A DNA stretch of 64,000 bases from Glossina fuscipes (taxonomy: Eukaryota; Arthropoda; Insecta; Diptera; Glossinidae): assembly GCF_014805625.2 (NCBI RefSeq), contig NW_023998414.1:7827190-7891189 (forward strand), written 5' to 3'. Position 1 is the stretch's first letter. Each line of letters begins with the position of its first letter. The translations under genes and the position numbers were made by a program. The notes under the pieces are model-generated. The model saw only the letters and a program-made list of their open reading frames with translations. It did no database searches and was not told the origin of the DNA. Below are positions 37,618-51,299 of the stretch, piece after piece.

Positions 37618-39239
37618 ACACTGTGAAACGTATGCTTAATAAAAAGTTTTTATTATTAACATCAAAACTTGACCGGTTATCCTGCCCTGCAAGCAAACAA
37701 TTAGCTAACAAATAAGTCGAAAAAAGAAAGAGAAAAATGGTTTTAATCAAAAAAAAAAAAAAAAAAAAAAAAAATAATTGAACAAAAGCAGTAGAAATCA
37801 ATGGAGTGAAAGGAGAAACTAAATAAAAAAATATGTTAAAGTACATAAGTTACAAGTCACGTTTTAATTAAGCAGATATCAAAAGGAAGAAGAAAGAGTT
37901 TAACATACGCAAAGCCAAATTATTTCAGTCATTAGTAACGTAACGGCCATCATATCTACACAATTCTGCTAATAGAGCAATAGAGCAAGGAATTTCAAGC
38001 CTTTACGTGCCGGAACGTTACCATCTATCTATGACAATAGCAAGCAACATTGAGAGTAAAGTAAACACTACGAAAATGCAGATAACCGAATGAAATTCTA
38101 GACCTTTATTATAGGAACCTAGTAGGACAACAAAAAAGGCGTAGCGAACATTTGTCAACTATATCGCATCGCTTTTTCTATATGCAATAAGAAGAGAGTA
38201 AATTAAAATTTTTAATATACAGCGATACGGAAATTTCGCTTCAACTACAGTCTAAATACCCGCATCATAAAAAAAAAAGCTTAACATTATCCTTGCAGCG
38301 ACAAGTAGCTCAGCAAATTCTATATGCGGTAAAAAATTTTTAATTTGTTTGCGGCAACAAAAATTAGTTTGGTCCGTACAGTGAAGTCACGAATAAAGCC
38401 GTGGTCTCTTCTTTCTTCTCAAGCTATACGCAACAGTAAAAGTTATCACACTGTAATGTACACAACCTAGTTTCTCCGTTTGTGTTTAAAAATACGCTCC
38501 TAAATCCTTATAAGTAATGAATAGTGGATTCACAGCAATTTCCCAAGGTCAAAGTAACCAGAGACGTAAAGTATGCAAACCAATAAGATCGATAATAAAG
38601 CCGAATACCCATGACAACACCAATCGCGGTGTGATGCATTTTTTTTCTATTGCAAGCGAATGCAAATTGCAAGCATCGCTAACGAACACTACGAACAATA
38701 ATTGATGCAATTGAGACAAGCAATGGGTATGATATACCACGAGCAATAAGTTCGTGAATATGAATCTTCAGGTCCGTACAGCAAAACTCCTTCAGGAAAT
38801 GTGTTTGCAGCTTTAATCTGGATAGTTCTACCTGGCCTCTGGTCTTATCAGACGACATTACTACTTCCGATAGATGAATTATTTTATTAATTTGCCCAAA
38901 ATGGTGCTTCGATGTTTATGTTGTAACATTGCAATCTGACTTATTTTGGGGATAGCCTGAAAAAACAAGACTTATTTTTGAGATGAAATTCGATAACTGC
39001 TTGAAAGGTAGAAACAATTAATAATAGCCAGCAATGGATAATATTTTCATTGTTCTAAAATAAACGCATGTTTTACTTGCAAAAAAAAAAAAGTAAATAA
39101 ATAAAAAACGAACCGAATTGATTTTTAGTTTTTCCTTTTTTCATTTGAGATTGATTTCCTCAGCGAGTACGATCTCGTAATCGAGGCTAAACACAAAATC
39201 ATAATAGAACCCCTAACCCCTAAGCAATTCTGCAAAATG
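37618..39239. other. No gene recognised; may contain the 5' part of the second Gypsy relic
   Basis: A poly-A run of about 27 bases sits at 37749-37774. Given the plus-strand pol relic that follows, LTR, gag and protease remnants could lie at 38.3-39.2 kb, but no motif was found. Confidence 0.4.
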
Positions 39240-40220
39240 AATCTCTAATGGACTTTGTATAAGTGAATGACGCTTTAGTTGTTATTGTGAATCCCAACAG
39301 AGACTTTTGAGACATTTAGAAATAGTATTCGAGTATCTTAACGAATGTGGACTAAATGTAAATCTCAAACGAAGATGCATTTGGTATTCATGCAGTAGAT
39401 TTCCTCGGACATAATATTTACGAGCACAATATTCATTCAATCTTCCTAAGCCAAGTTGATTGCTATGTCAAATTTTAGCCGTCCGAAGTCCGTTATAAAA
39501 GCCCAAATATTTATTACACCGACAACTTATTTCACCAGATACATTTCCAAAATTAAAAGAGCTTACGAATCCGATCCGTATGGTCGTAAAGAATGCAATG
39601 AAAACCAAGAACAAAAATTTAGTTTGGGATAATAATGCCATATATGTGCCATATATATGCCGCATAATAATTTATATAGAAAATACATTTACTTCAAGGC
39701 AATTACTAAGGCCTTTTATTATTCATTACAACAGAATTGTCCTTTGCAACCGATAACGCTTCCAACGCAGCACTCACAATAAGGATTTAATAATATCTTT
39801 GGCCTAAGCATCCATTGAAAGGACGACAGTTTATCGTTCTCAATGATTATAATCATAAACCATAAACAATGGCACTAAATTACATAACCGACCAAATCCG
39901 ACAAAGACGAACAAGTCACTTGGAGCATATATATCACAACTTACTAATGCCATACGGTGCATACGAAGAAGCATATTGTAGTAGCAGATGCAGGCAACTT
40001 GAACATGAAAATGTTATAAGCACAACAAGACAACGTCAATGATTTGCATAATTAATTTCAGATTTATTCGTGTACTAAATCGATAGGACATGTAAATTCC
40101 GATACCAGGACGCAAACCCAGGACGAGTATATTCACATAGAAGTTGTCAATCCTTTGTCATCGTTGGAAGCACACCGTTACTTTTGAGACAATCTAAAGC
40201 TTAGCCTTTGCTATGCTAAT
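39240..40220 (+). mobile_element. Second Ty3/Gypsy pol relic (RT to integrase start)
   Basis: The plus strand reads VNDALV at about 39262 (degraded YVDD, with the first position a stop and the first Asp changed to Asn). It continues LRHLEIVFEYLNECGLNVNL, a match to the RT block after the catalytic motif, then a frame-shifted HAVDFLGH-type block. FPKLKELTNPI (39547-39580) and KNKNLVWDNNA follow, as in RT/RNase H linkers. HKPLTMALNYITDQI and SHLEHI (39855-39930) match the RNase H end. HIEVVNPLSSLEAHRYF (40136-40180) matches the start of an integrase core ('HIDIVGPLP.S.G.RY'). The order is normal and the sequence is not close to the 20.8-22.8 kb relic, so this is a different Gypsy lineage. Confidence 0.8.
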
Positions 40221-40289
40221 ATCATTGTGTTAATGTTGTAGTTGAACGGGAAAAAGTCCAGCGTTGGATAAATCGGAGCTTTTCAGAAC

Positions 40290-40930
40290 TTGCTACAGGG
40301 TAAATGGGCTCAAGACAGATCTATCTTTTATTATACTGATCGATTGCGAATCATTCTCTCTCTGAATCGGTCTAAGCTTTCCTGTCCGTCTACCCGGCGG
40401 ATATCTGTCGATGTATTATTGTGTTTAACCTACAGAACTCAATTTTCAAAATATTTTGACGAAATTTGGTATACTGCAGTGTTTTGGCTCAAGGATACAC
40501 GCTATTGAAAATGATACAAATCGGGACACTTTCTCGACCACTCCCCATAAAACGTCTTATTCAAAAAAAAAAATCGTTATATGGAAAAATTTACAATTTT
40601 TAAAATTTCTCGACAAACCTCGCTATCTAATAGTATTCCGACATTTTAAATTGGTATGAGAAATTTGGTTGGGCCGGGGGAATTTTTTGAACCCCCTGTC
40701 ATATAACTGTTTCTAAGAAGACTGAATCTTTATACGACGAAAAGGTAAAAATTGCAATATTTCATCGTGAAAATTACCTCATTATAGTGAATTGACAGAG
40801 AAGCCAACTTTACCGTACTTCGATCATGTAGATCTACATTTTAGATACCAGCGCATATAAGAATTCTGAGAATATGTAAGCCCTCATCCGTCAAAAAGGG
40901 GTAATAGTTAATGTTTTATGATAAAAATTT
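40290..40930 (+). repeat. Dispersed repeat family A, near-complete copy
   Basis: It carries TTATTATACTGATCGATTGCGAATCA, CTGTCCGTCTACC, the GATACACGCTATTGAAAATGAT block, CTCGACAAACCTCGCTATC, the GAATTTTTTGAACCCCCTGTCATATAACTG block, and AGATACCAGCGCATATAAGAATTC. The extreme right end is missing. It directly follows the second Gypsy relic. Confidence 0.75.
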
Positions 40931-42000
40931 GAGCGACATGGATCTATTAGCCGGATCAGTTGCTAGTAGAAGAGAATGACGTTAACATCTCCATGGATCA
41001 GTTGGGTCATCTCGTGATAAACGACTTCTTTCCACGGACTCCAAAAACAACGCAATACCTTATGCGGCGTCAATTCAGGCTTTGCCACCATTTGGCACCG
41101 GCTCCGCTCATCGCACAGTGCAAACTATTTTTCGCTTTTATTGTCGTACGTGAACCACTTTTTACACTGCTTCTTGTCGGGTTCTTCAAAAATATTTCGA
41201 TTTAGTTTCATTTCAATAGAAAATTAGTTAACGAAATCTTTCACTGCTACTTACTTTAAGTGATACTCAATTATCGAGTTTCGGTCCGTTACTCGCGTTA
41301 TGCAAAGGATTGAAATTGTCGTTTAGTTCTGACGCGACGATAGGTTCAGAGGAGAAACAAGGAAATCATTTACTTTTCATCGACTTTTATTACACACCTT
41401 CATTATAAGCTCCAAGCATTTTTTGAGTAGGCCTTTGAAACGTTACCATCTTGATCGAACTGATATTAAAAATTGTAGCGAAATTTTTCAGAATATTGTC
41501 TCACTTTTAATACACTGTTACTCTCGACTAAACTAACAAAACCTACGTGTCTGACACGCGCTATTGTACGACTTGGTAGGGTTACTAGTATAAGTACAAA
41601 AGTTACGCGTACCGAAAGCCATCCGTTGGGAAAAGCCCCAAAATCTTTTTCCTTGACGCAATACATAAAAAAAAAGTGACTAAGCTAGCGGATTGCATTA
41701 CATTTATTAGATATGTGCATATATAATATATTTTGAATCAACAAATTATCGCAAGACTTGTAAAATTAACACTTTGCAGAAAAGTGACAATGTCCTGAAA
41801 ATCTGACGACGAAATCTGAAAATTTGAAACTATTTTCATACACAACCTACGACTTCGAATAAGTATTGATTTGCAACCTGGGCAGGAATATTTATCATAG
41901 TTATCTTAAAAGCCTGCTAACATGTCTACGAGCGCCAAAGAATTGTCCAAGATGGGTAGTTGGGTTGTGACTAAAGGTATTTACCACTTTTAAGCAAAAA
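40931..42000. other. Unidentified, slightly GC-richer stretch
   Basis: An 81-codon plus frame (40960-41205) and a 66-codon minus frame (41466-41666) occur with no recognised motif. Possibly worn transposon sequence. Confidence 0.4.
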
Positions 42001-44019
42001 CGAATATGTAACAAGCTTTTGATCTGCTGAAATCCACCGTTAGTATATATATATATATTGTGCCCGTCCATCCGCGCGATGGTTGTTAAACTATTTTAAC
42101 GGCAGAAGTCGAAAAGTAAAACCCAGAATTTAATATGTAACCCTATAAACCTTCCTGCTCAGCACAATGCCAATATGTATAAGAAGACACTATGAGAATG
42201 CCTGGCCAAATACAGTATATGCGATGAAAACCATTTGCAGTTAGGTGGCTCTGTCCAATTAAATCCAATTAAAATTTCCATTGAGATGTCGCTATTCCTT
42301 CAATGTTTGATAAATCAAAGCCGTCATTTTTTATACACTTGTGTAAAATTTCTATTTTCAATCTATTTCTAGATACCTGCTGTGGTCATGAATCGTGATA
42401 AGAGAAAAACACAGATGAAAAGGCTGACAACAGGCAAAATTAAGTCTACCTAAAAATCAATGATGATCATGAATGGCTTATGCCTAAGGGCAAAGCCTTT
42501 TTACCGTACTATGCATACATAATGCAAGCAAATAAAAAAAACAAAGTAACTCTCTCCTATCGTTTTAATTATAATGAAAATTCTTTCAAAATAATTCAAA
42601 AAAAAAAATTCAAGCCCTATACGAAGTTGGGTAAAGCTCTCTCTTCCTAATCAAAACCGTATGGATATTCTGGAACTTGAATTGTGTTTTTGTTATTAAA
42701 AAACGAAATGACATAACTAACAATCGTTCTGGGATTGTGATAAGAAAAAAGGAGAAATGCATTTAACTTTGTAGTTTCATTCTACTTTATTAAATTTTTA
42801 TTATTTTATTATCTTTCAAAGATGATACAGCAGATTTAATTGAAGTCTATTTTCACCTTATCTTAATTGCGTGTATGAATATACATGCACAAATAATATA
42901 AGTATTCAAGAAATTGAAGATTAAAAGAAACAAGCGAAGGAAACGAATTATATATGGGGAAATATTTGTTTTTATATGCAACCACACAGTAAAAAATAAA
43001 TAAATTCGTAGAAAAAATTCATACCGTATAAGAAAGCAACACGAGAAAGCATATCAATATGTTAAGCAAACAAAATGGCGTTGTAATGATGCCATAAAAA
43101 GAAACACAACATAAATCGTACATGGATTTTCTACAATATTGCAAAGCATATATATATTACAATAGCATTGAACGAATAATACTTACGAACGTACGATATG
43201 CTTAACAATGTCGATGAAAAACCACAAAATCGTATCAAAAGAAAATCATTTGTAGTTGAATTCTTTTAGAAAGTTTTTACATATATATATATATATATAG
43301 AGATATATATAAACGTAAGTATACCAAAAAACGATAATAATTGCAACAACAATAATGGTTAGATATAAACAAAAACGAAAAAAAAAAATCATATTCTGTA
43401 AACACAATTCTCTCGTTATTTGAAAAAGAAAAAAATAAAAAATAATAACAAAAAAAAAAAAAAAACTCTTCTACCTAATGATCGTATCTGTCAGTTATTT
43501 AATGTTAATTTTGCAGAAAAACACAACAACAATTTTTCTTTCTTTCTTGCTCTTTATAACAATACTCTCTTTGCATTGCATTACAGTAGAGATTACTCTT
43601 ATTTAATTACATAGAGTTAAGTGCAGATTTATTGTTTGCAGTGAATTTCTCTTATTCCTTGTAAGTTATAACTTATCCTCTGTTACTTAAAAACAGACCA
43701 CTGTTACCCATTACGATGAATTTCTGTAATCACTTTTTGTTTTGTTCTTAATAGAATATTATACGCGTGTTAACGAATTGTTGCATTTGCAGTATTTTCT
43801 TACTGCTATATATTTATACTGCAACATATTTATTACATTTAGAACGTAGAAAAACAAGTTCTTTAATACAAGAAAATAAAAAAAAAAATAAAACTCAGAT
43901 ACGTAAATAGTTTAAAAAGCTTAGCTGTTCCATTCATTTTCAATTCAACTTCAATTTCTTCTTTTCTTCTTTTAACTATCTCCGATTTAATTAATAAAAA
44001 TTACTCACTATTTACTTTA

Positions 44020-44046
44020 GAGAGAGAGAGAGAGAGAGAGAGAGAG
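44020..44046. repeat. (GA)n microsatellite
   Basis: About 13 perfect AG units. Confidence 0.9.
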
Positions 44047-47000
44047 CTGCTAACTTTTTTGACGGATATTCAAATATATAAATGCTACATATATGAACTT
44101 TTGGCTTTTATTTATTTATTAATTTTTTTTTTTTTTTTTTCTTTATTTATTCTTTTATAAATTCTTTATACTAATAAATAGAAATTTTGCAAAAAATAAT
44201 GTACAAAAATAATGTAATGACGAGATATTGCCTCACTTGTGTTTTACTTAACATTTTCAGTATCTACTCTTCTTCATGATATAATCAATGCAGTTGTCTC
44301 CCTTGCTCTTTAGTTAATAAGCGAAAGATACGCGATAATACCATCTTTTGGGAAAACTTTTGGTGATATTTAAATAAAATGAAACAAATAGAAAAGCTAA
44401 ATCCCTGCTTTGCCAACAACTGAATATGTTCACCAATTCTAGCAAGAAACTTATTGCTTCCTCTCTATGATGTCCGTCAATAATTTATATAATTTTCGTA
44501 AAATAATTGGAATATTTCTCCGGCTATCGGCCGATACGATCGCATTTTAGATTGATTACACATATATGAAAATATATATACATTCAATTTCGAGCAACAT
44601 TCATAATTGATTGAGTGCCATTAACTCCCTACTCGTTAAAGGTTGCTCAATAACAAGAACCTTCAAACCAAAATTGAAAATTACATTCGAGGTGGCTTGA
44701 TAGTGGGAACCATAAACAGATCCTCGATTTTATGAGATATTTATAAGGCATAAAACTACATACACACAAATATTTGGGACAAGTAAACTGCAAGGAAATT
44801 GTAACTAGTTCTCGTTTAAAGATCAAATAATGGCCGAAAATAAAACAAAGTGTCTTGTTCCTTTCTTTGTCACCCGCCCTTTTCCTTATTTTTTTAATTA
44901 CTTCTTGCAAAATGGAAAAAGCTGATCAAAAAAGTACAAGGAAAAACCAAACATAGAATACAGTGTAATGCAGTATTTTCCAAAGCGGACATACCTTTTG
45001 ACAAACATAAGTAGCGATATCGTTTCAGCCACTTTCTGCGTGCGTAACTCTTCACCTTTCCATAATGGGATTTTCATTACGTTTACCATCTTTGCTGTTG
45101 GCTATTGAAGCCGGAGCGATCGTTGACATTAGACGAATCATATCCTTGATCAAATTAAGCAACGGATTGAGAAGCAATGTTATGCTAACTCAAGATTATA
45201 CGCTAACGGAAGGCATATTGTGTATGCTTGGTTTGACTTGCGAGAGGAACTTTTAGTAATGATCATCATTTAACGACAGATGAAACATAATCATTCACCA
45301 TTTTGATGCTTTTTTTCTCCAGATATGGTTTAAATAAATCTTTGTTCGAGCAAACAACACTAAAAAGATTTAAGGTTTAATATGACCTGGCTTTGTACGG
45401 AAAAGCATGGTTTACATTTGAATTTTCTTTTCAAATTTACTAAAGACAGGTGTGATTCTATTATATATCTTTGTTAAAATGTAATAATATTTACTTTTCG
45501 TAATCGTCCATTGCAATGAGCTTGTGTTTAGTCAAAAATTTGTATCTCATCACAAAAAAAAAGAATGAAAAAAAAAATAATATCTGGGGGATATTTTCGT
45601 CTAAATTACTCCCTTCTCGCTTATATTGAAATTAATTTAAATGTGAAAGGTCATTTTACTTATTTTACTAATTGCCTCAATCTTTTCACATCCTCAGCAG
45701 CAGAATTGCGATAACGGTACTTTCTTTCATTTATTTCAAATTTCCTATAAAATGTAAATCATATTTTCGGACAAAGTTATTTTTAAACCTTAAACTAATA
45801 AAAAGCTAACGCATTGGCAAATATAACAGCATTAGGATATTGTATGATTAGCTAATTATCATCAACTATCTGCATAAAATGCTCCAGTTCTCGTTTAAGC
45901 ATTAAAATCATGCCACAATGGAAGAGGTTAATAAAGCGTTGTGGCAAACAGTAAAGCGATAGCTTATGAAACCGCAACGTATACACAAATATCGTAAACG
46001 TAGAAATTTCATGCATTAATTACTTTTTATTATAAAATTTTGTATAAGCGTTTATTGAATAGTTCGTGTAACGAACGATTCATAAAAAATGATTTTTTGA
46101 AAATTTCATTGAAATTCTTAATTGAAAATTGATGAAAAAGCAATTCTAATAATAATTTATAATAAAATTTATCATAATATAATGGACAGGAAATCAAATC
46201 CATAAAAAATTTTCCAAAATATTTTGATGACCTAAGAGATGATCTAAATTGGTGTTAGTCAATATGTAAAAAAAAAAAACATACCATTTGATTTGCAAGA
46301 AATTTAAGCAACAATGAAATTTTCTGATGCCGTTAGATAACCTAACCTGCAAGCGCCTTGCAATACGCGTACATTCTTTGTGATCCTAGACTAAAGAGAA
46401 GCGGACGTAAATCCCTAATTCGCATTTTCTTATACAAAATTGTTAACTGAAAGTATTTATAACAGTATAAATTGTTTTATAAGTGTGCGTCGTTAAGCAA
46501 GCATACAGCGGACTTATTTGCATGCTTGAGAACGAAAATCGGAACGGGATTATTCATTCCACAATCAATATGTGTTTCGCTAACTCATTTTGAATTGTTT
46601 GTTTGATAAAGCCTGGAGCGTAGTAAAGATTGTAAAACATTTTGCAATATATGTACGCATGTATGTCGCGGGTATTTCACAATGTCGTTTTTTCCTTTTT
46701 TTTTTTCTTTTTTTTGGAAGACATATAAGGGACGCAATGACAAGGGTTACCGCTTATGAATTTTTGCTTTTTCATTTTCATCTTACGTTCCTGTAAGCAT
46801 GAGTTAAATTGATTTACAGCCAAAAAAAACAAAACTTGACAAATTTTCTTTATGCGAAGAAAATCCGAACGATTGCATTCTCGTTCTTGTCGTTTGGCTT
46901 GTGTTGCAATCTACAATGAATCTATTGATTTGAAATGTATTGCAGTGCAATTTTTAATCACGACAACGCTGTTTACGTACACGTGTATAATGCAGGAATA

Positions 47001-47047
47001 ACGATTATTTGCTCTTCTTTTTTTGGGGCTTTTTTTTTATTTTGTTC

Positions 47048-47049
<2 letters not shown>

Positions 47050-47094
<45 letters not shown>
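47050..47094. repeat. (TTA)n microsatellite
   Basis: About 15 perfect TTA units. Confidence 0.9.
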
Positions 47095-47512
47095 GTAACT
47101 GTGTGTATGCGAAAGATAATACATAAGCAGTAGCAACAGAAGCAGTATTTTGTTTTTCCTTTGTTCTTTCTTTTTTTTGTTTTCAATTTTCTACTTTATC
47201 TTGTATTCGCTTGTTTAGTTCGCTTAGTTTTCGTTCTTTTCATTCTGCTCAGTTTGTGGTTCGGTTCGGCTTTCTTCGTTAGTTTAGGGTTCGTTTTGTT
47301 TTTTTTTTTCTTCTTTTACTTTAATGCTTAAGTTTACATGTGGTCCGCTTTGTTTGCTTTATAATGCATATGTATGAGTAAATCATGCAACATCAAGCGA
47401 AGTTGCATTTATTGCATTCACGTTCATTCTTGCTTTGAAAGCAATTTTTTTTAATGATTTTCGTTTCGTTTTCCTTTTATCCAATTCGTATAGGTTTATG
47501 AATGCATTTGTG

Positions 47513-47661
<149 letters not shown>

Positions 47662-48929
47662 ATGCATTTGCTTACATAAAAGTAAATAACGCTGTTAGGC
47701 ATCATCTGCGCTAATTCTTCGAATCTTGTAAGAGAATTTTTCTTTTAACTTTTTTTTTTTTTTTAATTTTTCAAATTTAACTACGTTCCCCGAATAAAAA
47801 TTTTTTCTTAAAATACAAAATGAAAAAATTGTAATTAACTTGCGCTTACCTACGAAGTCGCAATCAATAATTGTTTTATTTATTTATTTTTTTTCTCGGA
47901 TCGCAGCTATTAAACGTTACGTTTGGTAAAGGGTTACATGATTTATATTGATCAGTTTGATCCTTTGTGTGTCAGGCATTTAAAAAGGTCTCGTAGCTTG
48001 AAAGGAATGCACTTCTTGGCGAATTTATTTTATTTTGATTTTTTCCTTAGGTAAGAGCAAATTCGTGGGTTTTCTTCTTTTTTTTTTTTATTCCATTTTA
48101 TCTTATTTTTCCAAGTATTTCTAGTTCGCTTTATAAGAACTTAAGTACCAAACCGCACCACTTTCTATATGAATATCTTGCTTTCAATGTCAAGAACGAA
48201 TATTCTCTTGATTGTATATTCATACGTCCTTCCGCTTCCTATTTTCAATGCTTACGCCATAATCAAAATGAAAATTCTTGCAATTTTCTAATCAACTTTC
48301 GACAAGTGACGGTAAAATTATCCAGAGACATTATCCAGAGACACTATAAAGCATTGAAATTCTTGATCATCGTGAGATTCTGCATCACTGTATTGTTGTC
48401 AACCCGTGTATCCGTGTTAGCGGATCTCACGGATAGATGATATATGTAGCTCGATATTTGTTAATGCAAGTAAAACAATTAGGCTGCAAAAGGTTTGTCT
48501 CCATAAGTATTTAAAGGACCTTAAGTGGAAAGGTTTTTTTTTCATTTCCTTTGCCTCTCTTTCGTGCTCCGATGATAATAAGTAAAACTCTGCTATTATT
48601 ATTTTCTGCTTCAAATGTAATCAGTTTAATTGGAATTAATACAGTCTATGGCCTGTTGGCCGGGATCATAACGGTACCATGGACATAATGAATCATTTGC
48701 ATTCTTCAAAGAATCAAAAAGCAAATCATTATCTAATTTTCAAAGATTTACATTATTGTTAACCCTGATTGGATCACATCTCATTTTAATAACATATATG
48801 ATGTCACAATAACCTTCACAGGCTGATAGCCGGAAAAGTGTCTTATACCTTGGACAGGAATTTTCTTTACAATATATAATGCGTTAGACCATATATGTAA
48901 AAATGAAAATAACTTTACAAATAAAACAC

Positions 48930-49205
48930 GCAAAAAGGACTAGAGTGGGCCGTGGTCGACTATAACATACCTTGCATTATAATTCATATAAGGATTTATT
49001 TAACCAGAAAATGCATTATATATCGGAAGTTATCGAAAAATTGCTCAAATCCAAATCATTTTCAATAGTGTACGTTCGTCCTTGACACAAAGCATGTCAG
49101 TGTAACAGATCATTGGAAAAACTGCGATCTGTAGGTTGAACATGACAAAACAAGAAAAATAAACGGACAAGTAAGTTTAGAAGGACTCAGAAAGTAATTC
49201 CAAGT
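48930..49205 (-). repeat. Dispersed repeat family A, fragment
   Basis: A reverse copy with the degraded right end GACTAGAGTGGGCCGTGGTCGACTATAA, then TACGTTCGTCCTTGACACAAAGCATG, AAACTGCGATCTGTAGGTTGAACATG and AAACGGACAAG. The middle is deleted. The non-LTR tail at 49215 begins just after it. Confidence 0.65.
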
Positions 49206-49214
49206 CGATTGGTG

Positions 49215-49573
49215 TTTTCAACGTCCACCAATCGATCTTGAAGAAGTCTTACTCCCCAATCTGCAGTTGTGAACAAACTCTCACTACTATAAAGCACATT
49301 CTCTGCGACTGCCTTAACTTTTCCTTGGCTAGACGAATTGCATTTGGAACGACTAACCCTTTGGACATTCTGAAATCAGCTTCAGAATCGAATATCAATT
49401 GTATATATATATATTTCTTTATTAATACTACTACTAAGCTCATTATCTAATATATATTTATTTATATTAGAGCCGATAGCCTATGCTGCTACTGGTCAAT
49501 GTCTATTTTTTTAGTCTATGAATTTATTTCATTAGTCTAAAATTATAATAATAATAATAATAATAATAATAAC
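49215..49573 (+). mobile_element. 5'-truncated non-LTR retrotransposon tail ending in (TAA)n
   Basis: A short plus-strand frame (49238-49420) reads KKSYSPICSCEQTLTTIKHILCDCLNF, a C..C...(T)..H+L..C zinc-like motif followed by SLARRIAFG. This is the usual C-terminus of ORF2 in I/R1/Jockey-type elements. About 150 bases of AT-rich 3' UTR follow and then a run of TAA units (49546-49573). A terminal TAA array is characteristic of I-clade elements, so clade I is the best guess. The 5' part is missing, as expected for incomplete reverse transcription. Confidence 0.7.
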
Positions 49574-49650
49574 GCCAACTTGCAGGCAAGAACCTCCAAA
49601 CTTTGTATTAAATGTGAAGCCGATAGCTTCATTTTTGCGATCAGCAGAAA
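49574..49650 (-). repeat. Dispersed repeat family B remnant
   Basis: AACTTGCAGGCAAGAACCTCC, then TGTATTAAATGTGAAGCCGATAGC, matches the middle of family B. It abuts the TAA tail of the non-LTR element, so the LINE tail probably inserted into or beside this copy. Confidence 0.5.
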
Positions 49651-50324
49651 AGTTTACAACAACACACATTACAAAGCATTGCTTCAATTCATGGCTCGTC
49701 AAGTAAGTATCATGAAATGTTTTCACTGTAGTTCTTGTAGTTCCGATGCGATATTCTCGGGTCCTTTAACGCAGCTCTATCCAAAATTTTTGGATCGATT
49801 CCGTACGGCTCATCGTTATAAAATTTCATTAAACAAACGCAAACGTTTAATTTTCACATCATGGGTAACTGTAAACTTATAAATATATATATATATATAT
49901 ATATTTTTAGTATTATTTGTTAATTTAATGTAAAGAAGAAATAAAAAAATTTAAGTTCAAAATTCAAATGAATTCACATGATCCGATTGGGGTTAACGAT
50001 GGGGATGAGAGAAATTGCATTCAATTTGTTTGAAACTTTTAACAACAACTGCCGCTAGGTAATGTTGCATTTGATGGCAACAACATGACTCAAAAGCGTT
50101 TGATCGATATACATAAATCGTGTATAGTATCCGGAAAGAGAATTAAAGAGAGGGAAAAAAGTAAGTGTTTTTAAGTTTAAACAACACTGTAACACCAAAA
50201 TACTCTGCACTCTACCCTCCAGAACCAACGCATGAAAGTCATTTTCAATAAGATTTGTTTCTTGGCCCACAGTACGTCAATGCAGTAAATGATTGCTTCT
50301 AAGGAGAATACAAGAATACGTAAA

Positions 50325-50460
50325 CAAATGTGAGACAGATGGACGGACAAAGATTATTATATCTATGCAGAGTCATTACCTGGATTGACTGGTATAATAA
50401 AAAGCATATCTTATGCCCGCGCCAGGCATTGAATATTTGCACGTAAACTTCAGTGGCCCT
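50325..50460 (-). repeat. Dispersed repeat family A, short fragment
   Basis: Contains GACAGATGGACGGACA, followed by ATATCTATGCAGAGTCA and ATTGACTGGTATAATAAAAAGC, which is the tract and left-end side of family A in reverse. The rest is absent. Confidence 0.55.
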
Positions 50461-51187
50461 TACCATAGTAACCGTAACGCAGTAGTGGTAACGTTATGGT
50501 CTAGCATCTATTAGATTAAGATAAGCGCTTAAAATTTAAGTGTTCACCAGTTTGCAACAGAAAATTTATGATACATGTATTAGGTCACGATATCGAATCA
50601 AAAAGTTGACAGATACAGGCGAGTGTAGAGAAATACTGCGAAATACTGCTTATTAAACGTTAGCCCTTTGACCGAAAATGGCTTGACCCCAATGTTGATG
50701 TGGTTCGCTTTCCAAAATATCGAAAGCAGAGCAAGAGAACGAACTGGAATCGTTTGTTCGCGTGACGAAGGTTTTTTTTTTTTTTTTTTTTGTTGCGTAA
50801 GGTGGAAAGAAAAATGTTTCATTAAAATTAGTCTCGATTATCGCGATTTTGTGTTCGTTCGAATAGAAAATTCTTTTCTTGACTTTAGGTTTTCTTTCAT
50901 CTTCTTTTCTTCATCTTGTATTTTGTGTTAACTACGAATAGGATTTGATGTGTTTGCGGCGAAGCGTAGATAAATTATGGGGAAATAATTTGTTTCATAA
51001 TGAAGGATTATTCGATGAATTGCTTAATGATAGCACTTGATTGTCATTTACCGTAAGAACGCCAGAGAAAAGATTGCTTACCTTTCGATAAATTAGTTTA
51101 GATTGACAAATGGGTAATCGGTTATTGCGTTACAGCATGATGTGTGTGTGTGTGTCACAATTAATACTTTACTCGTTTGCGAAAACT

Positions 51188-51188
<1 letters not shown>

Positions 51189-51237
<49 letters not shown>
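51189..51237. repeat. (CA)n-(TA)n microsatellite
   Basis: Six CA units, then about 20 TA units. A short TG run lies 40 bases upstream (51139-51155). Confidence 0.9.
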
Positions 51238-51239
<2 letters not shown>

Positions 51240-51299
51240 CGAATGGGTTTCATTGCTTTGCTATTTGTTTAAACATTCAGTTGTGGTGCATGGATTAAT

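Noticed and set aside
37418..37846. 142-codon minus-strand ORF
   Set aside because: It runs through a poly-A/T tract and the left end of a family A repeat; other family A copies do not keep this frame.
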